Positions 8,291 through 17,088 of a DNA stretch of 64,000 nucleotides are shown here, in pieces. A program made the position numbers and the translations under genes. How positions within the stretch are numbered: position 1 is the first letter of the stretch; each line of letters opens with the position of its first letter. This DNA is from JAEWSN01 sp942493335 (GTDB taxonomy: Bacteria > Bacillota > Clostridia > DSM-8532): NCBI GenBank assembly GCA_942493335.1, contig OW818693.1:3968001-4032000 (forward strand), in the 5' to 3' direction. The notes below the pieces were generated by a model that had not been told where the DNA came from, did not search any database, and saw only the letters and a program-made list of their open reading frames with translations.

Positions 8291-9441
8291 ATCGCTTGTC
8301 TCCTTTCAGACAATGGGGTTGCTTGGATGATCTTTCCCTCGCGCTCCAGCCAATCAATGGTATCGGCGATCGAATCGGCGAAAGGTCTCGTTTGATACCC
8401 CAATTCCCTTTTCGCCTTCGAGCAGTCGAACACATTGTTCCGGAGCAAGCTGTAGATGGCAAAGCTGGTCATGCGGGCGGGTTTTCCCGTCATTCTTTCA
8501 CCCAGATCGGATAGTTTGCCAAGCATCTTGGCGGCACCGGCCGGAAGAATCATCCTGATTTCCCTTGTGTTGGTCAGGACGCTCAAAAGGCTGAACATCT
8601 GCTGCATGGTGACGCACTCGTTGCCCAGGATATAACCTTCTCCCTTTCGGCCTTTTCCGCAGCAGGTCACGATGGCATCGGCCAAATCCCTTGCATCCAC
8701 GGCGTTGAAGCTTCCAGCCACCCCTGCGGGCATTTTGTTTGAACAGTAGTCGATGAGAAAGGTGGCTACAGGACCGTATGCATAGTCATCCGGTCCACAG
8801 ATGCCGGTGGGGAAGACGATGGATGCATCCAGTCCGTTGTTCCTTGCGGCCTCCATGACCGCCTGCGAGGCCATGGCCTTTGTCTTTCCGTAGAAACCGA
8901 CAACTGTTTCGGGATCGTAGTGGTTCACTTCGGTGATTGGCGTGCCGTGGGATTGCTCGGGGATCGCGCTGATGGAGCTGACATAGACAAGCTTTTTTAC
9001 TTTATGGGCAACGCAAGCGTCCAGAATATTCTTTGTGCCGCCAACATTCACGTCGTACACCTTCTGGCTGAAGCCGGGGTTGACAGTGACGATGGCCGCG
9101 CAGTGGATGACGATCAGCTCGGTCCCGGCTTCCCTTGTGAAAAAGCGCTCCAGGCTTGCGATGTCCGTTACGTCGCCGACGCAGATTTCCACCTTTTTCG
9201 GCACTCGGACGGCGGCGGGATCTCCCTTCAGGACAAGACCTCGTACGTTTTTGCCATCTTCCAGCAATCGGGCCGCCACGCTGCTTCCGAGATTTCCCGC
9301 GACGCCGGTTACAAGGTACAGTGGGCCGTTCTTCTGTTGACGTTGGTACCTATTCGGTTGTTCAATTTGAATGAAAGAGGTTCCTTGGCTAAAATCATGA
9401 TCCTGATTTTGTTGATTGGCTTGATTTTCCTGTTTGTTCAT
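8287..9441 (-). CDS. NAD(P)-dependent epimerase/dehydratase (extended SDR)
   Basis: 384 residues. After an unusual Gln/Asn-rich N-terminal extension of about 40 residues comes a Rossmann fold with the nucleotide motif GVAGNLG (Gly46, Gly49, Gly52). The catalytic Tyr-Gly-Lys-Thr-Lys pattern (GFYGKTKAM) and extended-SDR features such as VYVSSISAIPEQS are present. Relatives include dihydroflavonol-reductase-like and 3-beta-HSD-like oxidoreductases. The substrate cannot be assigned. Start behind GGAGG. Coupled by a four-base overlap to the membrane protein at 7760-8290. Confidence 0.85.
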   Translation of the reverse strand: MNKQENQANQQNQDHDFSQGTSFIQIEQPNRYQRQQKNGPLYLVTGVAGNLGSSVAARLLEDGKNVRGLVLKGDPAAVRVPKKVEICVGDVTDIASLERFFTREAGTELIVIHCAAIVTVNPGFSQKVYDVNVGGTKNILDACVAHKVKKLVYVSSISAIPEQSHGTPITEVNHYDPETVVGFYGKTKAMASQAVMEAARNNGLDASIVFPTGICGPDDYAYGPVATFLIDYCSNKMPAGVAGSFNAVDARDLADAIVTCCGKGRKGEGYILGNECVTMQQMFSLLSVLTNTREIRMILPAGAAKMLGKLSDLGERMTGKPARMTSFAIYSLLRNNVFDCSKAKRELGYQTRPFADSIADTIDWLEREGKIIQATPLSERRQAI

Positions 9442-9614
9442 TGTGCTGCCTCCGCTTTCTGCCAGGGGTTCTTTTCTTGACTTGTGTATTGCAACATGTT
9501 CATCTTACCGGGAGGATGTTTTCGAATTGCTTGCGGAATGTTTCTGAAATATGAAAATGCTGATGGAAATGAGCATGTGAATGGAAAGGAGCATGTGGGT
9601 GGATATGAAGATGC

Positions 9615-9646
9615 AAAAAAACGGCCCCCATGACGGGAAGCCGTTT
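9615..9646 (-). terminator. rho-independent terminator of the OmpR/HisKA operon
   Basis: On the minus strand AAACGGC pairs with GCCGTTT around a CCCGTCATGGGG loop region that pairs further, followed by a run of seven T. It lies 59 bases after the kinase stop. Confidence 0.85.
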
Positions 9647-9704
9647 CTCTGTACATTTCAATCACATTGCGTCAGCCTGCTTTCATTCTGACTTCAGCCT
9701 ACTA

Positions 9705-10772
9705 TCAACCTGCTTTCAGATTTACAGTAAAGGTTGTTCCTTCCCCAGCCTTGCTGCATACGGATATGGTTCCGTCGGAAAGATCGAGAACCTTGCGTGC
9801 GAGGGGGAGGCCCAGCCCATTGCCTTCCTGCGCATGGGAGGTGTCGCCCTGATAAAACTGATCGAAAATATGCTGCATGGTCTTCTCGGACATCCCGCAG
9901 CCGGTATCGGTCACGGTGACAGTCACCATATTCCCGAAGCTGCTTTGCCGCAGTGTCACGGTTCCGCCTGGTTCGGTGAATTTCAGCGCGTTTGAAAGCA
10001 GGTTGTTCCATACGATTTCCAGCATGCTTGGATCGGCGAGAATCATGGTGCGGTCTTCCAGATCGGCCTCGAATGAAATGCCTTTCCTTTCCCATAGATC
10101 CTCGAAAGCCAGGGCGCAGTCGCACAGCTGGCGACAAAGATCATAGGATTCGACAGCCGGCCGGATCTCCTGGTTCTCAAGTTTGTTGAGCTTGAGGATG
10201 TTGGTCACCAGCGTTGTCAGCCGCTGGGAAGCGGTGATGAGGGTGTCGGTGTATTCCTTCCGTGTTCCGGGGGACAGGGTATCCTTCTGCAAAGCCATCG
10301 CATAGCTTTGAATGATGGACAACGGAGTCTTGATTTCATGGGATACGTTGGCGATGAAATCATTCTTGAGCGTTTCGATGCTGCCCAGTTCCTCCACCAT
10401 CGTATTGAAATCTACGAACATGACATCCACATAATCGATCTTGTCGGCGGTATGCGCAGGTGGCAGATATACCGAGAAATCGCCCCCCGCAACCTGTTTC
10501 GCGGCGGTGCTCAGGATCCGCATGGGCTTGTCGTAAGCCTTGATTTTCTGGAAGTGCGTGACAAGAGAAAAAACCGCGGTAACGATTGCCCAGTAACCGA
10601 GCATGCCGAAGATGTATCCTGCCGGAGCACTGTCAAAAACCAGGTACTCAGACATGATCATGGCCTGACCCGCTGAAAGGACCAGAAGGATGAAATAGGT
10701 CAGTATATAGTCCGACCATTTGAAATGGCTGGTTTTGACCCGGCTGTCCGCTTCAATCTGCTTTCTTCCCAC
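9705..10772 (-). CDS. membrane sensor histidine kinase (HisKA type)
   Basis: 355 residues from a GTG with a poor ribosome-binding site. Two membrane helices (about residues 20-45 and 52-75) enclose only a very short loop, so it probably senses within or near the membrane. A HAMP-like segment follows. The phosphoacceptor is His145 in NVSHEIKTPLS. ATP-binding boxes are present: N-box WNNLLSNALKF, G1 DTGCGM, and G2 GNGLGLPLA. Partner of the response regulator just upstream. The stretch between the two genes is a degenerate tandem duplication of the regulator's 3' end. Confidence 0.92.
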   Translation of the reverse strand: MGRKQIEADSRVKTSHFKWSDYILTYFILLVLSAGQAMIMSEYLVFDSAPAGYIFGMLGYWAIVTAVFSLVTHFQKIKAYDKPMRILSTAAKQVAGGDFSVYLPPAHTADKIDYVDVMFVDFNTMVEELGSIETLKNDFIANVSHEIKTPLSIIQSYAMALQKDTLSPGTRKEYTDTLITASQRLTTLVTNILKLNKLENQEIRPAVESYDLCRQLCDCALAFEDLWERKGISFEADLEDRTMILADPSMLEIVWNNLLSNALKFTEPGGTVTLRQSSFGNMVTVTVTDTGCGMSEKTMQHIFDQFYQGDTSHAQEGNGLGLPLARKVLDLSDGTISVCSKAGEGTTFTVNLKAG

Positions 10773-10800
10773 TTCACCACCGCCTTGTGTCCGCTATGGA

Positions 10801-10920
10801 TGCATCGTTTCATCCCAATTGCCGGTTTATCCCTGCAATACAGGTCTATCTCCGATGGGAATGCAGTATTTCATCCCGCTTTTCCGACTCATCCCTGCGG
10901 TACCGCCTTATATCCCAGGC
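10801..10920 (-). repeat. degenerate 60-bp tandem duplication at the 3' end of a response-regulator gene
   Basis: Two units (10801-10860 and 10861-10920) share TGCA...TTTCATCCC and ATCCCTGC with about 70% identity over 54 aligned bases. The right unit holds the last codons and stop of the regulator. The left unit is the extra copy, downstream in the direction of transcription. Confidence 0.6.
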
Positions 10921-11566
10921 CGTGAACCGTGACGATCTTGAAGTCGTCGCAGCAGGAAAACTTGTCCCTCAGTTTGGTGATATAGACGTCAACGGCCCGC
11001 AGACTGGTTTCGCTTTCGAGGCCCCAGAATTCGTCCATCAGCTGGGCACGGGAGAAAGTCCGCTTCGGGTAGGATAAAAGCTTGTAAAGCAGATTGAATT
11101 CCCGGACAGTCACAGGGATTTCCTCATCGCCAACTGTCGCCGTCATGGCATCCGCATCCATGACGAGCTTGCCAATCGTCAGTTTTTTTGCATGCAGGAT
11201 ATTGGCACGGCGAAGCAGTGCGCCGACACGAAGGACCAGTTCGTCCATATTGAGCGGCTTGACCATGTAGTCGTCGATACCGGCTTGGAACCCCTTCTGT
11301 TTTGCGGCAAAGTCATCGCGGGCCGTCATGAACAGAATGGGGATTTCACGGTTGAGTTCCCTTACGGTTTCGGCGAATGCAAAGCCGTCGATCCCTCCCG
11401 GCATCATGATGTCGGAAAGAATGAGGTCGAACAATCCGTCACGCATCCGATCATAGGCTTCATTCGGATTCAGGCAGCCTTTGGCGGCATAGCCATTGTC
11501 GTTCAGATAGGCGCAGACGATCTGATTCAATTTTTGGTCGTCTTCCACAACCAGGATGTTTACCAT
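10889..11566 (-). CDS. OmpR/PhoB-family response regulator
   Basis: 225 residues. The receiver domain (1-120) has acidic residues EDD (8-10), phosphoacceptor Asp52 in SDIMMP, Thr in FMTARDD and Lys in VKPLN. The C-terminal winged helix (about 130-225) has the family pattern VREFNLLYKLLSYPKRTFSR and DVYITKLRDKF. Start behind GGAGG. Paired with the kinase at 9705-10772. The signal is unknown. Confidence 0.94.
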   Translation of the reverse strand: MVNILVVEDDQKLNQIVCAYLNDNGYAAKGCLNPNEAYDRMRDGLFDLILSDIMMPGGIDGFAFAETVRELNREIPILFMTARDDFAAKQKGFQAGIDDYMVKPLNMDELVLRVGALLRRANILHAKKLTIGKLVMDADAMTATVGDEEIPVTVREFNLLYKLLSYPKRTFSRAQLMDEFWGLESETSLRAVDVYITKLRDKFSCCDDFKIVTVHGLGYKAVPQG

Positions 11567-11596
11567 GGTTCTTCCTCCGATCCTTCCATGTGGACA

Positions 11597-11639
11597 GTGC
11601 CATCATGACAATGATTCTGATGAGAGTTGGTGCCATCAT
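11597..11639. repeat. 10-bp direct repeat upstream of the OmpR-type regulator
   Basis: GTGCCATCAT occurs at 11597-11606 and 11630-11639, 33 bases apart, in the promoter region of the regulator at 10889-11566. OmpR-family proteins bind direct repeats, so an autoregulatory site is possible. Short and unproven. Confidence 0.3.
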
Positions 11640-11751
11640 ACCTGATGAATGTTTCTGATTTGTTTACGGAAAGGGGAACGGATCTATGCGTGAACCGCTT
11701 TTCACACATCCATTGCATCGCTTCGGATCCATACTCTCCCATAGGACGGCA

Positions 11752-12336
11752 TCATGGGTGAAATCTCTCTTTCCGGGCTAGCATTTCCATGTATTGACCG
11801 ATCTTCTTCCGTCTCGCATCCGGGTTCTTTGTCATATGGAGCCTGTAGAGGAAAGCATATCGATTGGCGCTGTCCATGGACAGGAAGAAGGCCAAAGCAG
11901 CAGGATTGTCCGCCAGCACCGCCTGAAAATCATCAGGGATGGGGATGGTGCTTTGGGAAGCGTAGGCGCGTTCCCATTGACCGTTGTGTTGAGCCGCCTC
12001 GACCGCCTGCATGCCGGACGGCCGCATCTTGCCCAAAGCCGACAATCTTTCGATTTTTCCCCGATTGATCTGTGACCAGACGCTCTTCGGCTTTCTCGGG
12101 GAAAAGGCCTGCAGCCAATGATGGGCATCGTATGCGTTTTTCCGGCTGTCGATCCAGCCGAAACAGAGGGCTGCCTCAAGCGCTTCGTCATAGGTCATGG
12201 TGGGAATCCCTGTGTTTTTCTTGGCGAATTTCAACCGGACACCGGCTGACTTCTCCGCGTTGTCCTCCAGCCAGGCTTCCCATAAAGCTGCGTTTTCGAA
12301 AAAAAGGATTGGGTAGGATTCGTAAATGTCTTTCAT
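11752..12336 (-). CDS. YdeI/OmpD-associated family protein
   Basis: 194 residues, full length for the family. Characteristic blocks are AALWEAWLEDNAEKSAGVRL, the central EALCFGWIDS-like stretch (ALCFGWIDSRKNAYD) and the C-terminal RRKKIGQYMEMLA helix. Homologues are called bacteriocin-protection or OmpD-associated proteins, but their biochemistry is poorly defined. Possible ribosome-binding site GGGGAAGG seven bases upstream. It lies just downstream of the acetyltransferase, 23 bases apart in the opposite reading order, with both on the minus strand. Confidence 0.8.
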   Translation of the reverse strand: MKDIYESYPILFFENAALWEAWLEDNAEKSAGVRLKFAKKNTGIPTMTYDEALEAALCFGWIDSRKNAYDAHHWLQAFSPRKPKSVWSQINRGKIERLSALGKMRPSGMQAVEAAQHNGQWERAYASQSTIPIPDDFQAVLADNPAALAFFLSMDSANRYAFLYRLHMTKNPDARRKKIGQYMEMLARKERFHP

Positions 12337-12359
12337 GCGATTGCCTTCCCCGGTACGGA

Positions 12360-12881
12360 TCAGATGGTTTTGATCATGCGGATGTCATCGTGCCATTTCC
12401 CATCGTGATACGTGAACGCAGCATTCACTTCAATCTCTTCATACCCCATTTTCTGATACAGGAGATGGGCCCGTTCGTTGAACCGAAAGACACCCAGTTC
12501 GATTTTCCGGTAGTGCAGCGCACGGCATTCGTTTTCCAGCAATTCCATGGTTCCTCGGCCCAATCCTTGACCCAGATACGCCTTCTCACCGATCAGGAGG
12601 CTGATCCATGCGACATTTTCATCTTTGGACGCAAGGTAAGGAAACTTGTCTGTGATGCTTGCTTCCCCGATCGGTGTTTGATCGGACAGGATGAAATAGA
12701 TGGACTTGTCCGTGTTTTTTACGGCGCTGTCCATCAAGGATTCCGCGCTGACCGGATGGAGGGGCTCTTCGGTTTTGTTGACCGTGAAAAAATGCATGAT
12801 GGCGGGGTCGCTGTTCCACTTGGCCATCAGTTGGAAATCGGCCAGCGTATAGGCTTCGAGTTTCTTTAAGGACAGTTCCAT
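12360..12881 (-). CDS. GNAT-family N-acetyltransferase (RimJ/RimL-like)
   Basis: 173 residues from the ATG at 12881, chosen because AGGAGG lies five bases upstream; an in-frame ATG at 12905 has no such site. The fold follows GNAT order: KLEAYTLADFQLMAKWNSDP, then WISLLIGEKAYLGQGLGRGT with the acetyl-CoA pyrophosphate-binding Gln/Gly-x-Gly pattern, then ALHYRKIELGVFRFNERAHL and GYEEIEVN. It should acetylate an amine of a protein or small molecule; the target is unknown. Confidence 0.85.
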   Translation of the reverse strand: MELSLKKLEAYTLADFQLMAKWNSDPAIMHFFTVNKTEEPLHPVSAESLMDSAVKNTDKSIYFILSDQTPIGEASITDKFPYLASKDENVAWISLLIGEKAYLGQGLGRGTMELLENECRALHYRKIELGVFRFNERAHLLYQKMGYEEIEVNAAFTYHDGKWHDDIRMIKTI

Positions 12882-13020
12882 CTTTTCCTCCTGACAATGT
12901 TCCATGTATATGGCATTTTATCATATGGACGGGATACGTATGGAAGGGATGGCCGCGGAAATCCAGATGTGCTTAGGTGGATTGCGATGGGAAAAGAATC
13001 GTCGCCAAACGGGAAGAACA

Positions 13021-13057
13021 AAACAATACGCGTCGAGCGATCCGACGCGTATTGTTT
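13021..13057 (-). terminator. terminator of the importer operon at 13152-16995
   Basis: A perfect 15-bp stem (AAACAATACGCGTCG with its complement) and 7-base loop, followed on the minus strand by TGTTCTT. It lies about 95 bases after the last permease. Confidence 0.8.
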
Positions 13058-13151
13058 CAACCTGGCTTTCTTCAGGATAAGTACTAGCCCCATTTTCGTT
13101 TCAGGGAATGGATGCAGTCATTCGATAAATGGAGAGGACTGAGGTTGCCGT

Positions 13152-14096
13152 TCAGCCTTTCACTCCCCCCAGCGTCAAGCCCTTGACAAAATAGCGCTGC
13201 AGGAAGGGGTAGGTGAAAAGGATGGGTGTGACGGCGATGACCGTCATGGCCGAGCGGATGGAGGCGGGCGTTACGGCTGCTTTCGCCGCATCTCCCGCAT
13301 TCATGGCCGCATCCGAGTCTGCAGCGGCAAAATTGGAGGAAGAGGTGAGCAGCTTTTGCAGTTCATACTGCAAGGTGGTCAATTTTGGACTGCTGCTGCA
13401 ATACAGCATCGTGTCAAACCAGGCGTTCCATTGGCCCACCGCCACAAACAGGGTGATGGTGGCAACCACCGGCATGCACAAGGGCCACATGATGCTGAAC
13501 AGGATCCTGTAATGGCTTGCCCCGTCGATAAAGGCCGCTTCCACCAGGCTTTCCGGAACGCTCTCCATGAAACTGCGCATGACCATGACATTGTAGGCGC
13601 CAATGATGCCGGGCAGGATGTATACCATGAAATTGTTGATCAGGCCCAGATTCCGGACGAGCATGAAGGAGGGAATGAGGCCGCCTGAAAAATACATGGT
13701 GAAGACCAGAAACGGGGTCAGCACTTTCCGAAGGACAAAATCACGCCGGGAAAGCACATAGGAGACACAGAAAGTGGAAAGGACGCTCACGGCACTGCCG
13801 AGAATCGCTCTGGAGGCGGAAATGAACAGTGCCTGAGCGATGGCAGGGTTCCCGATGAGAATCTTTTCGTAATTCCGCAGGGTGAATTGTCGTGGCCAAA
13901 GGTAGATCCCGCCTCGCACCGTATCAATGGCGTTGTTCAAGGAAATGGCGATGGTGTTGATGAATGGGTAGATGGTCAGGACACAAAGAAAAATCAGGGA
14001 CAGGTAGATGAAGACATCAAGCACCACATCCTCCGTGGTTGCCCGTCTGTATGCCTTCAACCGGCTGAGCCCGGTTCTCCGGATTTCCATACGCAT
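13152..14096 (-). CDS. sugar ABC transporter permease, LplC/YtcP type
   Basis: 314 residues, start behind GGGAGGATC. Six membrane segments are expected from residue about 28 (VFIYLSLIFLCVLTIYPFIN). The ATPase-docking loop is EAAFIDGASHYRILFSIMWP, and the end FVKGLTLGGVKG is the usual LplC-type terminus. Between the last two helices is a family-typical loop rich in Ala, Ser and Asp (FAAADSDAAMNAGDAAKAAV). Partner of the LplB-type permease just upstream, 27 bases apart. Last gene of the operon. Confidence 0.92.
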   Translation of the reverse strand: MRMEIRRTGLSRLKAYRRATTEDVVLDVFIYLSLIFLCVLTIYPFINTIAISLNNAIDTVRGGIYLWPRQFTLRNYEKILIGNPAIAQALFISASRAILGSAVSVLSTFCVSYVLSRRDFVLRKVLTPFLVFTMYFSGGLIPSFMLVRNLGLINNFMVYILPGIIGAYNVMVMRSFMESVPESLVEAAFIDGASHYRILFSIMWPLCMPVVATITLFVAVGQWNAWFDTMLYCSSSPKLTTLQYELQKLLTSSSNFAAADSDAAMNAGDAAKAAVTPASIRSAMTVIAVTPILFTYPFLQRYFVKGLTLGGVKG

Positions 14097-14123
14097 GATC
14101 CTCCCGCCTGCATGTCAGGTCTT

Positions 14124-15092
14124 CTAGAATATTCCGTATCCATCCACCTTTTTGGAAATCCAGTTGCTTACCATGATCAAGGTGATGGAAATGGTGGAGT
14201 TGAAGACCCCAAGGGCTGTGCCGTAGGACAGCCTTCCGGTGCGGAGCGCGGATGTGTAGATGTAGACATCCAGCGTTCTGGAAGCATCGATGTTCGAGGG
14301 ATTGCTCAACAGGTAGACATGCTCGAAGCCGGCGTTCATCAGGTTGCCGATGTTCAGCACAAGGAGAATCTTGATGGTTGGCATTATGGAGGGCAGGGTG
14401 ACGGCCATGATTCGTCGGATTCTCCCGGCGCCGTCGATGGAGGCTGCTTCATACAGTTCGGGATCAATGCCGGTCATTGCGGCCAGATAGATGATGGCAT
14501 TCCAACCGACATTCTTCCAGACACCGGACAGGGCGACAACCCCATAGAAGTATTTTGGTTCGCCTAGAAATGAAACCGGATCTTGAAGCAATCCAAGTTT
14601 CACCAGCGTGAGGTTGATGATGCCGTCCGCCGGTGAGAGTGCCATATAAACGATATTGGCGGCCACTACCCAGGAGACGAAATAGGGCAGATAGGATATG
14701 GTCTGTACCACTCGCTTGAACGTGATCCGTCGTACTTCGTTGAGCATCAGGGCGAGGAAAATGGCGGAGACGAAGCCGAGGGATATTTTCAGGACGCTTG
14801 TCAGCAGCGTGTTCCGCAAAGCGTTGAAAAAATAGGGATCCGAGAAGGCTTCCGTGAAATTGGCCATCCCGATCCAGCGGGAACCCACGATCCCCTTTGC
14901 GGGGACGAACTGCTGGAACGCCATGAGCCATCCCCATATCGGGAAATAGCTGAAGACAAGGACAAAAAACATGAAGGGCAGAATCAAGACCAGCAACTGC
15001 CGTTGTTCCACCAGTCGTGTCAAAAAACTCTTGCTGTGAAGAGGGATAGGACCGGAACTGCTCTGCAGGAATTCTTTACGGACATTGTCCAT
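14124..15092 (-). CDS. sugar ABC transporter permease, LplB type
   Basis: 322 residues. The ATG at 15092 is preferred to that at 15098, because GGAG lies seven bases before the former and one base before the latter. Membrane segments begin at about residue 33 (LLVLILPFMFFVLVFSYFPI). The EAA loop reads EAASIDGAGRIRRIMAVTLP. The LplB hallmark VQTISYLPYFVSWVVAANIV is present. It works with the LplC-type partner and the binding protein at 15253-16995. A perfect hairpin (15121-15153) lies between it and the binding-protein gene. Confidence 0.92.
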   Translation of the reverse strand: MDNVRKEFLQSSSGPIPLHSKSFLTRLVEQRQLLVLILPFMFFVLVFSYFPIWGWLMAFQQFVPAKGIVGSRWIGMANFTEAFSDPYFFNALRNTLLTSVLKISLGFVSAIFLALMLNEVRRITFKRVVQTISYLPYFVSWVVAANIVYMALSPADGIINLTLVKLGLLQDPVSFLGEPKYFYGVVALSGVWKNVGWNAIIYLAAMTGIDPELYEAASIDGAGRIRRIMAVTLPSIMPTIKILLVLNIGNLMNAGFEHVYLLSNPSNIDASRTLDVYIYTSALRTGRLSYGTALGVFNSTISITLIMVSNWISKKVDGYGIF

Positions 15093-15120
15093 TGACATAC
15101 TCCATCCTGGTGGCGCAGTG

Positions 15121-15153
15121 TCCTGCCGGTCCGATGAATTCGGACCGGCAGGA
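15121..15153 (-). other. perfect hairpin between binding-protein and permease genes
   Basis: A 14-bp perfect stem (TCCTGCCGGTCCGA and its complement) with a 5-base loop and no T-run. It lies after the binding-protein gene and before the LplB gene, like the element at 5845-5890, and probably sets higher binding-protein than permease levels. Confidence 0.65.
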
Positions 15154-15252
15154 GCGTCACCGGCTGATCATTTCTTGGTACGGAATCTGTGATGCGTGTC
15201 CGGATGGAACATGGTCATACCTTTTCCCAGACCAATCTGGAAGGCCTTGAAC

Positions 15253-16995
15253 TCAGTTCGAATAGTATTTGGCACCATCCTGGATAATCTTTGTCACAGC
15301 CTGTTCGTACCCGTCTATTCCTGGTACCTTGTCGAGTTTGGCCTGATACTCGGTCCACAGCTTCTCGAAATCAGCACGTTTGGCCGTGATGATCTTGGCA
15401 TGGTACTCCGTTGCGATATCCAGGCACTTCTGAACGGAAAGGAATTCCTCGGAATCCTGCGGCATTTTCTGGCGGGCTGCCCAGCCGGGTTCATACCGGG
15501 CGGGATACGCGGGAGCGAAGAAGTCGCAGAAGGTGCTGACGTTGTAAGACTTCAAAATGTCCTTTTCATAGGCCTTGTAGCGGACGTCATTGTATTCCTG
15601 GTTCATGGCGGGGTTGACCCAGTTGCCATCCTCGAACTTGGCATAGGTTTCATCGCTGGTCCCCTCGCGACGAGGCAGGAAATTGAACTGGCTGATACCG
15701 GTGGTCTGCTGGTATTCCACATTGAAGGAATTGTTCCATTGTTCCGAAGTACGCGTGAACTTGCCATTCTCGATGGTGTAGTCGACGCCTTCGATGCCCC
15801 AGTAGTTCAACTTCTGGACATCGTCCGCGCACAACCTGTCGAGGAAGCGGAAGACCCCTTCCGGATCCTTGCAACTGGTGCTGATGGAGACCCCTTGCAC
15901 CGCAAAGGCATAGGAACCGCGGTAGTATTCCTTTTCGATCCCATCAAGAACGACGGGGAATGCGATCATCGTCCGATCCGGGATTCCCGCGTTCTCCAAA
16001 GCGCCCAGCGCGTTGGAGATGGCCCAGCGCTGGTCATAGAAACCAAGCAACCGTCCGGAACTGATCTTGGCCAAGTACTGGTCGTCCTTCTGCATGAAGG
16101 TTTCCTTGTCCATGTAGCCGTCATTCCACATGTCGTGCATGAAATACAGATAATCCTTTGTGAAGGAGCCGCGCATGTTGAGTTTCGCGACCAGGGTGTT
16201 TTGGTCCACATAGGTCGGACCGTCATTGGGATAACCGCCCAGGAATCGGGCGCCGCCATACTGCAGGGCGGAGGCGCGTGATCCTTCTGTGGGAAGCGAG
16301 AACCCAATGTTCGGAGCACCGTCGTATGTCGGATTTTTCTTGATGTAGTCCTTGATGAGCGTGCTGTACTGCTTGATGGTCTTGACGACCGGATAACCCG
16401 CATCCTTGAGTACCGCAAGGTTCAGATAGTAACCGGCTGCGGGATACAGGTTTTCGACGGAGGGTCTGTTGCTGGAAAGAATGAAGGTCTTCCCGTGTTG
16501 CAGCTTGGACAATTCAAGCTCATTGGGTCTGTAGATCTTTTTTACGTTCGTTCCATGCGCTTCGATCAGATCATCCAGCGGAATGAACGCGTTCGCGCCG
16601 ATGAAGATGCCTGCATTGTCGCCTGCAGCAACCAGGTCGGGGTAGACGCCTGCAGCTGTCATCAGGTTGGATTTTGTCATGACATCCTGGCCGACCAGGT
16701 ATTCCACGACCAGCTTGACTCCTGTCAATTCCTCGATCTTTTTCCCGATGGCCGTGTCCCAGGCGGGCGTTGGCGCGGTGAGGGGAGAGCCGTTGAACAT
16801 GGTGATGGTTTTGGGAAGGGGTGCTTCTGTTGGCGTTGTCGAAGAGGCTTCTGTTGTCGCCGAAGCTGCTGCCGAAGATGAGGATGCGGCCGGAGCACTG
16901 GATGTTTCGGCCGGTGCGGTGCCCCCGCATCCTGCAGATGCAAGCAGGATGGCGATGGCCAGACCTAGAGACAGCCATTTCCTTCTCTGGTTCAT
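15253..16995 (-). CDS. extracellular sugar-binding lipoprotein, LplA-like
   Basis: 580 residues, start behind AAAGGAGG. Signal peptide with lipobox ASAGC (Cys23), then a Ser/Ala/Thr linker to about residue 60, then a large family 1 binding fold of the size typical of LplA-type proteins (500-580 residues). Notable blocks are ITMFNGSPLTAPTPAWDTAI, GVYPDLVAAGDN and NPEGV-like CKDPEGVFRFLDRLC. It should deliver an oligosaccharide or glycoconjugate to the permeases at 13152-15092. No ATPase gene is present nearby. Confidence 0.92.
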   Translation of the reverse strand: MNQRRKWLSLGLAIAILLASAGCGGTAPAETSSAPAASSSSAAASATTEASSTTPTEAPLPKTITMFNGSPLTAPTPAWDTAIGKKIEELTGVKLVVEYLVGQDVMTKSNLMTAAGVYPDLVAAGDNAGIFIGANAFIPLDDLIEAHGTNVKKIYRPNELELSKLQHGKTFILSSNRPSVENLYPAAGYYLNLAVLKDAGYPVVKTIKQYSTLIKDYIKKNPTYDGAPNIGFSLPTEGSRASALQYGGARFLGGYPNDGPTYVDQNTLVAKLNMRGSFTKDYLYFMHDMWNDGYMDKETFMQKDDQYLAKISSGRLLGFYDQRWAISNALGALENAGIPDRTMIAFPVVLDGIEKEYYRGSYAFAVQGVSISTSCKDPEGVFRFLDRLCADDVQKLNYWGIEGVDYTIENGKFTRTSEQWNNSFNVEYQQTTGISQFNFLPRREGTSDETYAKFEDGNWVNPAMNQEYNDVRYKAYEKDILKSYNVSTFCDFFAPAYPARYEPGWAARQKMPQDSEEFLSVQKCLDIATEYHAKIITAKRADFEKLWTEYQAKLDKVPGIDGYEQAVTKIIQDGAKYYSN

Positions 16996-17088
16996 GGGAG
17001 ATCCTCCTTTTTATACCCGTGTGGGGATTCCGCGCGCATGACACGGCCACACGTGGATACCGAATTCAGACATGGACCAAGGCGCGAA

